DNA of 64,000 nt from Albimonas pacifica (lineage in GTDB: Bacteria; Pseudomonadota; Alphaproteobacteria; Rhodobacterales; Rhodobacteraceae): positions 310,001 to 374,000 of the forward strand of contig NZ_FOQH01000006.1 of assembly GCF_900113695.1 (NCBI RefSeq), in the 5' to 3' direction. Shown one piece after another: positions 35,191 through 45,916 of the stretch (position 1 is the stretch's first letter; each line of letters begins with the position of its first letter). The position numbers were made by a program, and so were the translations under genes. Under the pieces are notes generated by a model. The model worked only from the letters and a program-made list of their open reading frames with translations, ran no database searches and was not told the DNA's origin.

Positions 35191-36165
35191 TCAGTCCAGC
35201 AGCGGCAGACGCCGGGCGGCGTGCCAGCGGGCGATGTGATCGCGGATCTCCGCCGCGGTCTCGGCGTAGACGAAAAGCTCGAGGTCCTCGGGCGCGATCA
35301 CGCCCTCCTCGGCGAGGAACTCGAAATCGACGGCGCGCGACCAGAACGCGCGCCCCACCAGCACCACGGGCAGGGGCTCGGCCTTGCGGGTCTGCAGCAG
35401 GGTCAGCGTCTCGAACAGCTCGTCGAAGGTGCCGAAGCCGCCGGGGAACGCCACCAGCGCCCGGGCCCGCTGCAGGAAGTGCATCTTGCGCAGCGCGAAA
35501 TACCGGAAGCGCAGCGCCAGCCCGTCGGAGAGATAGGGGTTGGGATACTGCTCGTGCGGCAGGTCGATGTTCAGCCCGACCGAGATCGCGCCCGCCTCGA
35601 AGCTCCCCCGGTTCGCCGCCTCCATCAGCCCCGGGCCGCCGCCGGTGACGATGGCGACGCGCTGGCCGTGGGGGCGCTCGGCCGCCTCGGCGAGCAGGGC
35701 CGCGAACTCCCGCGCGACCGTGTACCAGCGGGACGCCGAGACCATCCGCTCCGCCACCCGCAGCGCCCTGCGCCCCGCCCGGTCGCCCGGCGCCGCGGCG
35801 GCGGCGGCGCGCGCGGCCTCCAGCGCGCGCAGGGCCGCCGCCGGCTCGGGGATGCGCGAGGAGCCGAAGACCACGATCGAATGCGCGATGCCCTCGGCCC
35901 GCAGCGCGGCCTCGGCCTTGAAGTATTCCAGCTCCAGCCGCACGCCGCGGGCGAGGTCCGACTGCAGGAAGCCCAGGTCCTCGTCCGCCAGCCGGTAGCC
36001 GGGCGAGGCCATCAGCGCCGCGACCCGCGCCGGCGCCGCGGGATCGTCGCAGGCCGCCTTCGGCGAGCAGCCCGGCGCGCCGGGCGGCGGGCTGGCGGGC
36101 CCCTCCTCCTCGGCGAGGTCGCCGATGGTGGAGCCCGGTCGCTCCGCCCCTCCGTCGTCGGTCAT
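35191..36165 (-). CDS. LOG-family Rossmann-fold protein (TIGR00730-like)
   Basis: 324 residues. The motifs VFGSSRIPEP, TGGGPGLMEAANRG and the diagnostic PGGFGTFDELFE (PGGxGTxxE, phosphoribohydrolase/nucleosidase active site) are present. LOG proteins release cytokinin bases from their monophosphates in plants and some bacteria, while many bacterial relatives are pyrimidine/purine nucleotide nucleosidases. The N-terminal 90 residues are a variable extension. The start overlaps the RND permease stop by ATGA, an unusual partner, so co-expression with the efflux pump is expected. Confidence 0.87.
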   Translation of the reverse strand: MTDDGGAERPGSTIGDLAEEEGPASPPPGAPGCSPKAACDDPAAPARVAALMASPGYRLADEDLGFLQSDLARGVRLELEYFKAEAALRAEGIAHSIVVFGSSRIPEPAAALRALEAARAAAAAAPGDRAGRRALRVAERMVSASRWYTVAREFAALLAEAAERPHGQRVAIVTGGGPGLMEAANRGSFEAGAISVGLNIDLPHEQYPNPYLSDGLALRFRYFALRKMHFLQRARALVAFPGGFGTFDELFETLTLLQTRKAEPLPVVLVGRAFWSRAVDFEFLAEEGVIAPEDLELFVYAETAAEIRDHIARWHAARRLPLLD

Positions 36166-39100
36166 GCCGCGCCCTCCCTGCCGCCGCGCATCACCTTGTA
36201 TATGGCGGGGATCACCAGCAATGTCAGCGCGGTCGAGCTCGCCAGCCCGAACAGCAGCGAGATGCCCAGGCCCTGGAAGATCGGGTCGACCAGGATGAAG
36301 GCCGCCCCCGACATGGCGGTGATCGCGGTCAGGAAGATCGGCAGGAACCGCACCGCCCCCGCCGCCAGCAGCGCGTCATGCAGCGGCCGCCCCTGCGCCT
36401 GCTCGCGCCTGATGAAATCCACCAGCAGGATCGAGTTGCGCACGATGATCCCCGCGAGGCTGATGAACCCGATCATCGAGGTCGCCGTGAACGGCGCCCC
36501 CAAGGCCCAGTGCCCCAGCGCGATCCCGATCAGCGTCAGCGGGATCGGCGCCATGATCGCGAGCGGCAGGGTGAAGCTGCGGAACTGCCCCACGATCAGC
36601 AGGTAGATCCCCAGCAGCGCCGCCCCGAAGGCCGCCCCCATGTCGCGGAAGGTGACGTAGGTCACCTCCCACTCCCCGTCCCAAAGCAGGACCGGGTTCC
36701 GGCTGTCCTCCGGCTGCCCGTAGAGCCTGATCTCCGGCTTCGGAAGGTCTCCCCAGTCCTCGGCCTCGATCGCGTCTTGCACCGCGATCATCCCGTAGAT
36801 CGGCGCCTCGAAGCGCCCGGCGAGCTCGGCCGTCGCCATCTCGATCGCATGCCCGTTCTTGCGGAACACCGGCCAGGAGCCCGGCACGACCTGCGCGGTC
36901 ACCACCTCGCCCAGCTCGACGTTCCCCTCGCCGACCCCCGCCGGCCCGCGGGCGGGCACGGGGACGGCCAGCAGCGCCTCGGTCACCTGCCTCTGGCTCT
37001 CGTCCAGCCGCACCGCGATGGGGATCGGCCGCACGCCCTCGCCCCGCTGCGAGTAGCCCACCGTGGTCCCCCGGAACAGCAACGCCAGCGTGTCATGCAC
37101 CGCCGACTGCTCCACCCCGTGATAGTCGAGGTTCGCCTGGTCGATCTCCACCCGCAGCCGCTTCGGCGGCGTGCCGAAGCTGTCGTCCACGTCCACGATG
37201 AAATCGATCCCCCGGAAGATCTCCACCAGCTTCGAGGCCACCGCCCGCCGCACCTCCGCATCCGGCCCGTAGACCTCCGCCAGCAGCGTCGCGAGCACCG
37301 GCGGGCCGGGAGGCGCCTCGACCACCCGGATCGCGGTCCCCTCGGGGACGGAGACCCCCGCCAGCCGCTCCCGCAGCTCCAGCGCGACCGCGTGGCTCTG
37401 CCGCTCCCGCGCCTCCACGGGGGCGAGATTGACCTGAAGATCCCCCATCTCCGGGTTCGCGCGCACATAGTAGTGCCGCACCAACCCGTTGAAATTGAAG
37501 GGCGCCGCGGTCCCGGCATAGGCCTGGACGCTCTCGACCTCCGCCAGCTCCCCCGCCACCCGCGCCAGCGCGAACAGCGCCCGCTCGGTGTCTTCCAGGG
37601 TCGCGCCCTCGGGCAGGTCCACCACCACCTGCAGCTCCGACTTGTCGTCGAAGGGCAGCAGCTTCACCGTCACGTCCTGCGTGGCGAACAGCCCGACCGA
37701 CCCCACCGTCGCCGCGAACACGACCAGCAGGAACCCCAGCGCCCGCCCGCGCGAGGCCAGCACCGGCGAGGCCGCCGCCCGGTAGATCCGCGCCATCCGC
37801 CCCGGCTTCTCGGGGTCATGCCCCCCGCGCGAGGGCGCGACCCGCTGCAACCTCAGCATGATCCACGGCGCGAAGATCACCGCCACGAAGAAGCTCAGGA
37901 TCATCGCGGCGGAGGCGTTCACCGGGATCGGGCTCATGTACGGCCCCATCATCCCCGAGACGAACAGCATCGGCAGCAGCGCCGTGACGATGGTCAGCGT
38001 GGCGACGATCGTGGGGTTGCCGACCTCGGCCACCCCCCTCAGCGCCACCGCCATCCGGTCGCCCTCGGGATCCAGCCGCCAGTGGCGGGCGATGTTCTCC
38101 ACCACCACGATGGCGTCGTCCACCAGGATCCCGATCGAGAAGATCAGCGCGAACAGCGACACCCGGTTGATCGTGTAGCCCATCGCGTAGCTGGCCGCGA
38201 AGGTCAGCAGGATGGTCGCCGGAATGATGACCAGCGTCACCACCCCCTCGCGCCAGCCGATGAACACCACGATCATCGCGAAGATCGACAGGCTCGCCCC
38301 CGTCAGATGGCTGAACAGCTCGTCCGACTTGCGCTTCGCCGTCTCCCCGTAGTTGCGGGCGACCTCGACCTCCAGGGCCTCCGGCACCAGCTCCCCCCGC
38401 GCCGCCTCCAGCCTTGCAAGAATCCCCGCCGCCACGTCGACCGCATTGGCCCCCTCGCGCTTGGCCAGCGCCACCGAGACCGCGGGCCGGGGCAGGGCGC
38501 CCGCCCGCATCGTCCAGGCCCGCCGATCCGCATCCGCCGGCGCCGAGATCACCTGCGCCACGTCCTTTACGTAAACGGGGCGCCCATCCCGCGTGGTCAC
38601 CACCAGCAGCCCGACGTCCGGAACCCCCACCAGGCTCCGCCCGGCCAGAATGTCCAGGCTCTCCCCCTCCCGCCGCACCTTGCCCAGCAGCGCCGAGCGA
38701 TTGGCGCTCCGCACTTTTCCAACCAGCTGCTCCAGCGTGACCCCATAAAGCGCCAGCGCGGCGGGGTCGGGCTGGATGCGGATCTCCGCCCGGCTGTCGC
38801 CCACCAGGTAGGTCCGCCCCACCTCCGGCGTCTTCGCCAGCTCCGCCAGCAGCTGGCTCGCCACCTCGCCGAGCGTCGCCCGGTCCCAGCGCCCCGCCGC
38901 CTCCGGGGCCAGGTCCGCCCGAGGCGACAACGTCAGCACCAGGATCGCCACGTCGTTGATCCCGCGCCCGACGATCAGCGGCTCCGGTATCCCCACCGGC
39001 AGCCGGTCGAGGTTCGCCCGGATCTCGGCATGCACCCGCACCACCGCGTCGTCCTCCGGCACGCCCACCTCGAAGCGCGCCGTCGCCATCACCCGGTCGT

Positions 39101-39386
39101 CGAGCGTCTGGGAATACACATGCTCCACCCCCGGCAGCCGCTGCAGAAGCAATTCCAGAGGCTTCGCCACCAGCTCCACCGCATCGTCCGCCGCCAGCCC
39201 GTTCGCCTCGACGAACACGTCGACCATGGGAACCGAGATCTGCGGCTCCTCCTCCCGCGGCAGCAGCGCCAGCGCCACGGCGCCCAGCGCCATCGCCGCC
39301 ACCAGCAGCAGCGGCGCCAGCGGCGAGGCGATGAAGGCCCGGCTGATCGCGCCCGCGATCCCCGGCCCCGGCTCGCGCGCGCTCAT
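36162..39386 (-). CDS. RND efflux transporter permease
   Basis: 1074 residues. Inner-membrane proton-driven pump with twelve membrane segments and two large periplasmic loops. The N-terminus (ALLPREEEPQISVPMVDVFVEANG, here seen as EEEPQISVPMVDV) differs from AcrB and resembles the broader 'efflux RND permease subunit' group. The fourth-segment proton relay is VSLFALIFSIGILVDDAIVVVEN with the Asp pair GILVDDAI; ALLPMLFVSGMMGPYM and the second-half equivalents GFISLAGIIVRNSILLVDF follow. Substrates are unknown. The membrane-fusion gene overlaps upstream by ATGA and the LOG gene overlaps downstream; no outer-membrane factor or TetR regulator is adjacent. Confidence 0.93.
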   Translation of the reverse strand: MSAREPGPGIAGAISRAFIASPLAPLLLVAAMALGAVALALLPREEEPQISVPMVDVFVEANGLAADDAVELVAKPLELLLQRLPGVEHVYSQTLDDRVMATARFEVGVPEDDAVVRVHAEIRANLDRLPVGIPEPLIVGRGINDVAILVLTLSPRADLAPEAAGRWDRATLGEVASQLLAELAKTPEVGRTYLVGDSRAEIRIQPDPAALALYGVTLEQLVGKVRSANRSALLGKVRREGESLDILAGRSLVGVPDVGLLVVTTRDGRPVYVKDVAQVISAPADADRRAWTMRAGALPRPAVSVALAKREGANAVDVAAGILARLEAARGELVPEALEVEVARNYGETAKRKSDELFSHLTGASLSIFAMIVVFIGWREGVVTLVIIPATILLTFAASYAMGYTINRVSLFALIFSIGILVDDAIVVVENIARHWRLDPEGDRMAVALRGVAEVGNPTIVATLTIVTALLPMLFVSGMMGPYMSPIPVNASAAMILSFFVAVIFAPWIMLRLQRVAPSRGGHDPEKPGRMARIYRAAASPVLASRGRALGFLLVVFAATVGSVGLFATQDVTVKLLPFDDKSELQVVVDLPEGATLEDTERALFALARVAGELAEVESVQAYAGTAAPFNFNGLVRHYYVRANPEMGDLQVNLAPVEARERQSHAVALELRERLAGVSVPEGTAIRVVEAPPGPPVLATLLAEVYGPDAEVRRAVASKLVEIFRGIDFIVDVDDSFGTPPKRLRVEIDQANLDYHGVEQSAVHDTLALLFRGTTVGYSQRGEGVRPIPIAVRLDESQRQVTEALLAVPVPARGPAGVGEGNVELGEVVTAQVVPGSWPVFRKNGHAIEMATAELAGRFEAPIYGMIAVQDAIEAEDWGDLPKPEIRLYGQPEDSRNPVLLWDGEWEVTYVTFRDMGAAFGAALLGIYLLIVGQFRSFTLPLAIMAPIPLTLIGIALGHWALGAPFTATSMIGFISLAGIIVRNSILLVDFIRREQAQGRPLHDALLAAGAVRFLPIFLTAITAMSGAAFILVDPIFQGLGISLLFGLASSTALTLLVIPAIYKVMRGGREGAA

Positions 39387-40369
39387 TCCCCCGCCTCCCA
39401 GGCGGCCAGCACGTCGCCCGGCTTCAGGCCCGCCAGCACCTCGACGCCCCCGTCCACCGGCCCCCCCGGCTGCACCACCACCTCGACCGGAGCGCCCCCG
39501 CCCTCCAGCCGCACGAAGGCCACCCCGTGACGCAGCCGCAGATAGGCCGGCGGAACCACCAGCGCCTCCCGCACCCCGGTCGCGACCGAGAGCCTCACCC
39601 GCTCGCCCACGAAGAAATCGCCCAGGCCCGCGGCGGCGATGTCCACCACCACCTGGCCCGCCTCCAGCTCCGGATAGACCTTCGCAATGCGCCCCTCGCC
39701 GGCCTCGCCGCCGGTCAGGGGGCCGCGTTCGGCGATCTGCACGACGTCGCCCTCGCCCAGGAAGCGCGCATGGCGCTCGGGCAGGCGGGCGCGCAGGACG
39801 AAGCGCTCGGCGGCGATCTCGGCCACGGTCTCGCCGGGGGTCACGGTCATCCCCTGCACCACGGGGACCGAGAGCACCCGGCCGGCCTCGGGGGCCAGCA
39901 CCGCGCCCTCGTCCCGCCGCCGGACCAGCGCCGCGCGCTCGGCCTCGCGGGCGGCGCGGGTCTCCTCGATCACGTTCATCGCCGTGCGCGCCTGGTCGAG
40001 CGTCGCGGCCGCGACCGCGCCCCGCTCCCGCAGCTCCCGCGCCCGGTCGAGGTCGATGCGCGCCTGCGCCGCCTGCGCCTCCAGCGCCCGCAGCCCCGCG
40101 TCCAGCGCCGCGATCTGGAGATCCAGCTTGTCGTCGCGAACCCGCGCGATCACCTGTCCGGCGGCCACCGCGTCGCCCTCGGTGACGCTCAGCTCCGCCA
40201 GCTCGCCGGTGAGGCGGGCGCGGGCATAGGCGCGCTTCACGCTCTCGACCTGGCCGAAGACGGGGCGGCGGTCGGCGATCTCGACCGGCCGCACCTCCCA
40301 GCCCTGCGCCGCCGCAGCCCCCGCCGCGCCCAGCGCCAGCAGGGCCGCCAACCCGATCCGATTCCGCAT
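39383..40369 (-). CDS. RND efflux periplasmic adaptor (membrane fusion protein)
   Basis: 328 residues. Signal peptide RIGLAALLALGAAGAAAAQ, then the barrel-sandwich lipoyl half ARLTGELAELSVTEGDAVAAGQVIARV, a helical hairpin of about 70 residues, the second lipoyl half AVLAPEAGRVLSVPVVQGMTVTPGETVAEI (seen as APEAGRVL and TPGETVAEI), a beta-barrel and a C-terminal domain with GGVEVLAGLKPGDVL. It bridges the pump and an outer-membrane channel. ATG 40369 has GAGAGGG upstream and starts the signal peptide; an upstream in-frame extension to 40444 is discounted. Confidence 0.9.
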   Translation of the reverse strand: MRNRIGLAALLALGAAGAAAAQGWEVRPVEIADRRPVFGQVESVKRAYARARLTGELAELSVTEGDAVAAGQVIARVRDDKLDLQIAALDAGLRALEAQAAQARIDLDRARELRERGAVAAATLDQARTAMNVIEETRAAREAERAALVRRRDEGAVLAPEAGRVLSVPVVQGMTVTPGETVAEIAAERFVLRARLPERHARFLGEGDVVQIAERGPLTGGEAGEGRIAKVYPELEAGQVVVDIAAAGLGDFFVGERVRLSVATGVREALVVPPAYLRLRHGVAFVRLEGGGAPVEVVVQPGGPVDGGVEVLAGLKPGDVLAAWEAGE

Positions 40370-40507
40370 CCGCCCTCTCCCGATCCCGCGCCGCGTGCGC
40401 CGATCCTGCGCGCGCGTCCCCGCGCCCGCCTTGACGTGCCTCAAGCCGCAGCATCGGATCGCGGTTCGTGAATGCGAGAGGGCCCGGGCCCGGGCCGCCG
40501 GCCCATG

Positions 40508-40537
40508 AAAAAGCCCCGCCGGAGGGACCGGCGGGGC
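40508..40537 (-). terminator. Terminator of the polyol operon
   Basis: On the minus strand, a perfect 10-bp stem GCCCCGCCGG/CCGGCGGGGC with a 5-base loop is followed by TTTTTC, a textbook rho-independent terminator 50 bases after mtlK. It separates the smo-mtlK operon from the RND genes. Confidence 0.85.
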
Positions 40538-40585
40538 AAGGCGCAGCGACCTGGGGGGAGGAGACGTGTCCGGGCCGCCGCCCGC

Positions 40586-42064
40586 TCAGTCCCGGCCGAG
40601 ATAGTCGGCCAGGACCTTGCGGACTCCGTGCGCGTGCAGGGCGCTCAGCCACCGCACGAAGGGCTCGCGGAAGCCCGGATGATCGGCGACGGCGCCGTAG
40701 ACGTCGCGCAGCTCCAGCCAGGCCTCGGGCGCGTCCTTCGCCCGCCGGGCGTGGGCGACCAGCCGGTCCCAGTCGGGATCGTTCGGCGCGATCTCGGCGC
40801 CCGCCTCGTCCACGCCCAGGCAGTAGCGGGCCCACAGCGCGCTCTCCAGCGCCAGCCCCTCGACCGTCCGCCCGGCGGCGAGATTGTCCTCGATCGAGGG
40901 CACGATGAACTTCGGCTGCCGGTTCGAGCCGTCCAGGCACAGCCGCCGGATCGTGTCCTCGATCCGCGGGTTCCCGAACCGCTCCTTGAGGCTCGCGAGA
41001 TACTGCTCCTGCGTGGCGCCGGGCACCGCCTCGACCACGCCGAAAACCTCGTCCCGCTCCACCTTCTCGAAGAAGGCCGAAACCTGCGCGTCCCCCATCG
41101 CATCGTGCGCGAACTCCAGCCCCAGCAGGCCGGAGGGATAGGCGATCATCGCATGTCCGCCGTTGAGCATCCGGATCTTCATGTGCTCGTAGGGGGTGAC
41201 GTCGTCGACGAACTGCACGCCGACGTCCTCGAACGCCGGCCGGCCGGCGGGGAACCGGTCCTCCAGCACCCACTGCCGGAACGGCTCGCAGAACACCGGC
41301 CGGGCGTCGTCGAGCCCGTGGGCCTTCGCCAGATGCGCGCGCCTGGCCTCCGTCGTCGCCGGGGTGATCCGGTCGACCATGCCGTTGGGGAACGCCACCT
41401 CCGCCTCGATCCAGGCCGCCAGCTCGGGGTCCTGGCCTCTCGCCACCCCCACCACGGCGGCGCGCGTGACGGCCCCGTTGTGGGGGAGGTTGTCGCAGCA
41501 CATCACGGTGAAGGGCTGCACGCCGGCCGCGCGGCGCGCGCGCAGCCCCGCCACGATCGCCCCGAACACGGTCCTCGGCCGGTCGGGGCTCGCGATGTCC
41601 GCGCGGATCGAGGGATGCTCCGGATTGAACCCGCCCGTCTCGGCGGACACGAAATACCCGCCCTCCGTCACCGTCAGCGACACGATCCGCACGCCCGGAT
41701 CCGCCATCGCCGCGATCATCGGCCCATGCCCCTCGGCGACCGGCAGGAACCCCGCCATGGCGCCGATCACGCGCACGGCGTCGCCCTCCGGCCCCATCTC
41801 GGTCACCGAGTAGAGGTGGTCCTGCGCCGCCAGCCCCGCGCGCATCTGCTCGTCGGCCGGCATCACCCCGGCCCCGAGGATCCCCCAGGCCGGGTCCCCC
41901 CCGGCCCGCAGCAGATCGTCGGCATAGACCGCCTGGTGGGCGCGATGGAAATTTCCCATCCCCACATGCAGGATCCCCGGCCGCAAGGCCGATCGGTCGT
42001 AGGCGGGCGCCGAGACCCCCGCGGGCAGGGAGGCCAGAGAAGCGTTCGATAGGCGCGTCGACAC
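40586..42064 (-). CDS. mtlK: Mannitol 2-dehydrogenase
   Basis: 492 residues, long-chain polyol dehydrogenase. Oxidises D-mannitol (and often arabitol or sorbitol) to the ketose with NAD. ILHVGMGNFHRAHQAVYADDL is the nucleotide-binding start (GxGxFHRAHQ), VMCCDNLPHNG and AFPNGMVDRITPAT are hallmark segments, and MLNGGHAMIAYPSGLLG carries the substrate residues (KIRMLNGGH, catalytic Lys/Asn/His set). GTG 42064 is preferred since AAAGGG lies 9 bases upstream; GTG 42094 is an alternative adding 10 residues. Last gene of the smo operon, as in Rhodobacter sphaeroides. Confidence 0.93.
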   Translation of the reverse strand: MSTRLSNASLASLPAGVSAPAYDRSALRPGILHVGMGNFHRAHQAVYADDLLRAGGDPAWGILGAGVMPADEQMRAGLAAQDHLYSVTEMGPEGDAVRVIGAMAGFLPVAEGHGPMIAAMADPGVRIVSLTVTEGGYFVSAETGGFNPEHPSIRADIASPDRPRTVFGAIVAGLRARRAAGVQPFTVMCCDNLPHNGAVTRAAVVGVARGQDPELAAWIEAEVAFPNGMVDRITPATTEARRAHLAKAHGLDDARPVFCEPFRQWVLEDRFPAGRPAFEDVGVQFVDDVTPYEHMKIRMLNGGHAMIAYPSGLLGLEFAHDAMGDAQVSAFFEKVERDEVFGVVEAVPGATQEQYLASLKERFGNPRIEDTIRRLCLDGSNRQPKFIVPSIEDNLAAGRTVEGLALESALWARYCLGVDEAGAEIAPNDPDWDRLVAHARRAKDAPEAWLELRDVYGAVADHPGFREPFVRWLSALHAHGVRKVLADYLGRD

Positions 42065-42131
42065 GGGAGCAGGCCCTTTCGGTTGGTCGATCACGAAAAC
42101 AAGGCGGGCGGCGCCAGGCGCCGGGCCCGCC

Positions 42132-42910
42132 TCAGCTCATCCAGTTTCCGCCGTCGACGTTGTAGGTCTGGGCGACGACGTAGTCGGCCTCGTCCGAGGC
42201 CAGGAACACGGCCATGCCGGTCAGGTCCCGCGCGGTCCCCATCCGGCCGTAGGGCACGGCCGCGCCGACCTCGCGCTTCTTCTGCCCGGGGGCCTTGCCC
42301 TCGTAGCGCGCGAAGAAGGCGTCGACCCCGTCCCAGTGCTCGCCGTCCACCACGCCCGGCGCGATGGCGTTGACGTTGATGCGATGGCGGATCAGGTCGA
42401 GCCCCGCCGACTGCGTGATCGAGATCACCGCCGCCTTGGACGCGCAGTAGACCCCCACCAGCGCCTCGCCCCGCCGCCCCGCCTGGGAGGCCATGTTGAT
42501 GATCCGCCCGCCGGTCCCCTGCGCGATCATCCGCCGGGCCGCCGCCTGCAGGCAGAACAGCACCCCCGCCACGTTCACCGCGAAGATGCGCTCGTAATCC
42601 GCCCGCTCGATCTCCACGATCGGGGCGGCGGTGAACAGGGCGGCGTTGTTGACCAGCACGTCGATCCCCCCCATCAGGGCGGCCGAGACGTCCATCGCCT
42701 CCTCGATGCTCTCCTGCCGGGTCACGTCCAGCGCGACGGCATGGGCGCCCTCGCCCAGCCGCGCCGCCTCGGCCGAGGCGCGGGCCTGGTCGAGATCGGC
42801 CAGCACCACCTGCGCGCCCTCGGCCAGATAGGCCTCCGCGAAGGCCAGCCCGATGCCCCGTGCGGCGCCGGTGATCACCGCGCGCCGGCCCTGCAGCCGC
42901 CCCGCGCCGC

Positions 42911-42914
<4 letters not shown>
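42132..42914 (-). CDS. smoS: Sorbitol (glucitol) dehydrogenase, SDR family
   Basis: 260 residues. Short-chain dehydrogenase oxidising sorbitol to fructose (and galactitol to tagatose in characterised relatives). [19 protein letters not shown] is the NAD loop, [14 protein letters not shown] the central motif, [23 protein letters not shown] gives the Ser-Tyr-Lys catalytic set (S in MASQ, Y-x3-K in YCASK), and [18 protein letters not shown] is a feature of SmoS/PolS proteins. ATG overlaps the smoK stop (ATGA). Position between smoK and mtlK is as in Rhodobacter. Confidence 0.93.
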
Positions 42915-43915
<1,001 letters not shown>

Positions 43916-43937
43916 GGGGTTTCTCCGTCCCTTGTTC

Positions 43938-44768
43938 TTATTTCACGGCGCCGAAGGTCAGCCCGCGCACCAGCTGCTTCTGGGAGAACCAGCCCAGGAT
44001 CAGGATCGGCGCGATGGCCATGGTCGAGGCGGCCGAAAGCTTGGCGTAGAACAGCCCCTCGGGGCTGGAGTAGGAGGCGATGAAGGCGGTCAGCGGCGCG
44101 GCGTTCGCCGCCGTCAGGTTCAGGGTCCAGAACGCCTCGTTCCACGCCAGGATCACGTTCAGCAGCAGCGTCGAGGCGATCCCCGGCACCGCCATCGGCG
44201 TCAGCACGTGGATGATCTCGTCGCGCAGGGACGCGCCGTCCATCCGCGCGGCCTCCAGGATGTCGCCCGGGATCTCGCGGAAGTAGGTGAACAGCATCCA
44301 GATGATGATCGGCAGGTTGATCAGCGTCAGCACGATCACCAGACCCAGCCGCGTATCCAGCAGGCCGATGTCGCGGAAGATCAGGTAGATCGGCACCAGC
44401 ACGCCCACGGGCGGCAGCATCTTGGTGCTGAGCATCCACATCAGCACGTCCTTCGTCCGCTTGGCGGGCACGAAGGCCATCGACCAGGCGGCCGGGATGG
44501 CGATCAGCAGCCCCAGCACGGTCGAGCCCAGCGACAGGATCACCGAGTTCATGAAGTGCAGGAAGTAGTCCGACCGCTCTTGCACGGTCGAATAGTTCTC
44601 CAGCGTCCAGTCGAAGACCAGGAACGAGGGGGGCGAGGCGATCGCCTCCGCCTCGGTCTTGAAGCTGGTCAGGATGGTCCACAGGATCGGGAAGAAGATC
44701 AGGATCGCGATCGCCCATCCGAAGACGGTCGAGACGACCTTGCGGTTGGTGGTGACGGCGCGGGCCAT
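43938..44768 (-). CDS. smoG: Polyol ABC transporter permease
   Basis: 276 residues, MalG-type permease with six membrane segments. The EAA loop reads [18 protein letters not shown], then [23 protein letters not shown]. The C-terminal FGAVK is usual. Two bases separate it from smoF. Partner permease of SmoF in the sorbitol/mannitol importer. Confidence 0.93.
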   Translation of the reverse strand: MARAVTTNRKVVSTVFGWAIAILIFFPILWTILTSFKTEAEAIASPPSFLVFDWTLENYSTVQERSDYFLHFMNSVILSLGSTVLGLLIAIPAAWSMAFVPAKRTKDVLMWMLSTKMLPPVGVLVPIYLIFRDIGLLDTRLGLVIVLTLINLPIIIWMLFTYFREIPGDILEAARMDGASLRDEIIHVLTPMAVPGIASTLLLNVILAWNEAFWTLNLTAANAAPLTAFIASYSSPEGLFYAKLSAASTMAIAPILILGWFSQKQLVRGLTFGAVK

Positions 44769-44770
44769 GG

Positions 44771-45643
44771 TCAGAGGTCCAGGTTCTTGCCGATCATCCG
44801 CATCAGGAAGAATGCGACGATGTTGGCGAGGAGGATGGCGAAGACGCCCCCGGCCGAGCCGAGGCCCACGTCGAACTGCAGGAGCGACTGCGCGTAGATC
44901 AGGTAGGTGAGGTTGGTCGAGGCGTTGCCCGGGCCCCCGTTGGTGGTCACCAGGATCTCGGCGAAGACCGACAGCAGGAAGATGGTCTGGATCAGGATCA
45001 CCACGGTGATCGCGCGCGCCAGATGCGGCAGCGCGATGTGCCGGAACCGCGAGAGCGCGCCCGCCCCGTCCATCTCGGCCGCCTCCAGCTGCTCGCTGTC
45101 GAGGCTCTGCAGCGCGGTCAGCAGGATCAGGGTGGCGAAGGGCAGCCACTGCCAGCTGACGATCAGGATGATCGAGGCCAGCGGCGCCTGGGCGAGGAAG
45201 TCGAACGGCTCGAACCCCAGTCCCTTGGCGAGCTGCCCGAACAGCCCGTTGACCGGATGGAAGAACATGTTCTTCCACACCAGCGCCGAGACGGTGGGCA
45301 TCACGAAGAACGGCGCGATCACCAGGATGCGCACGATCCCGCGGCCCCAGATCGGCTGGTCCAGCAGCAGCGCCAGCAGCACCCCGCCGACGATGGTGAT
45401 CAGCAGAACGCCTCCCACCAGCAGCAGCGTGTTGATCACCGCCGGCCAGAAGGCGGGGTCGGTGAAGAAATAGGCGTAGTTCTCGAACCCCACGAACGGG
45501 TTCGCGCCGGGCATCAGCAGGTTGTAGCGCAGGAACGAGAAGTAGATCGTCAGCCCCAGCGGGATCAGCATCCATCCCAGGAGCAGGATCACCGCCGGCG
45601 AGATCATCGTCCGCGCGGCGGCGCGGGAATGCTGGGTCGCCAT
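44771..45643 (-). CDS. smoF: Polyol ABC transporter permease
   Basis: 290 residues, MalF-type permease with six membrane segments, a short cytoplasmic N-terminus, and the EAA loop EAAEMDGAGALSRFRHIALP. Distinctive WKNMFFHPVNGLFGQLAKGLG is conserved among SmoF/MtlF-like permeases (family knowledge). Separated from smoE by 273 bases that carry a hairpin, which probably lowers permease expression relative to the binding protein. Confidence 0.93.
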   Translation of the reverse strand: MATQHSRAAARTMISPAVILLLGWMLIPLGLTIYFSFLRYNLLMPGANPFVGFENYAYFFTDPAFWPAVINTLLLVGGVLLITIVGGVLLALLLDQPIWGRGIVRILVIAPFFVMPTVSALVWKNMFFHPVNGLFGQLAKGLGFEPFDFLAQAPLASIILIVSWQWLPFATLILLTALQSLDSEQLEAAEMDGAGALSRFRHIALPHLARAITVVILIQTIFLLSVFAEILVTTNGGPGNASTNLTYLIYAQSLLQFDVGLGSAGGVFAILLANIVAFFLMRMIGKNLDL

Positions 45644-45830
45644 GGCCCGGGGTCTCCGGTTGGTGCGCCGCCGCCCGGCCTCGGCCGGGGAGGGGGCGCG
45701 AACAGGGGGTCGCGTCGCGGGGGGTCCTCCCGCCGTCCGGCCGGGCGCGTCGCGCGCCCGGCGGGGCGAAGGGGGGGAGCGGTCGGGGCCGGCCCTCGGG
45801 GGAAGGACGCCAGCCCCGTCCCTGGGGCTG

Positions 45831-45865
45831 GGGGACCGGCGCCGAGGAAGCGCGCGCCGGTCCCC
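45831..45865. other. Hairpin between smoE and smoF
   Basis: Arms GGGGACCGGCGC (45831-45842) and GCGCCGGTCCCC (45854-45865) are perfectly complementary. A further small stem AGCCCC/GGGGCT lies at 45812-45828. Such structures after a binding-protein gene usually stabilise its mRNA and set the ratio to the permease genes. Confidence 0.7.
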
Positions 45866-45916
45866 GAAGCGGGCGGTCCGGGTGTGGGCCGGAACCGCGG
45901 CGCCGACCTCAGCGGG

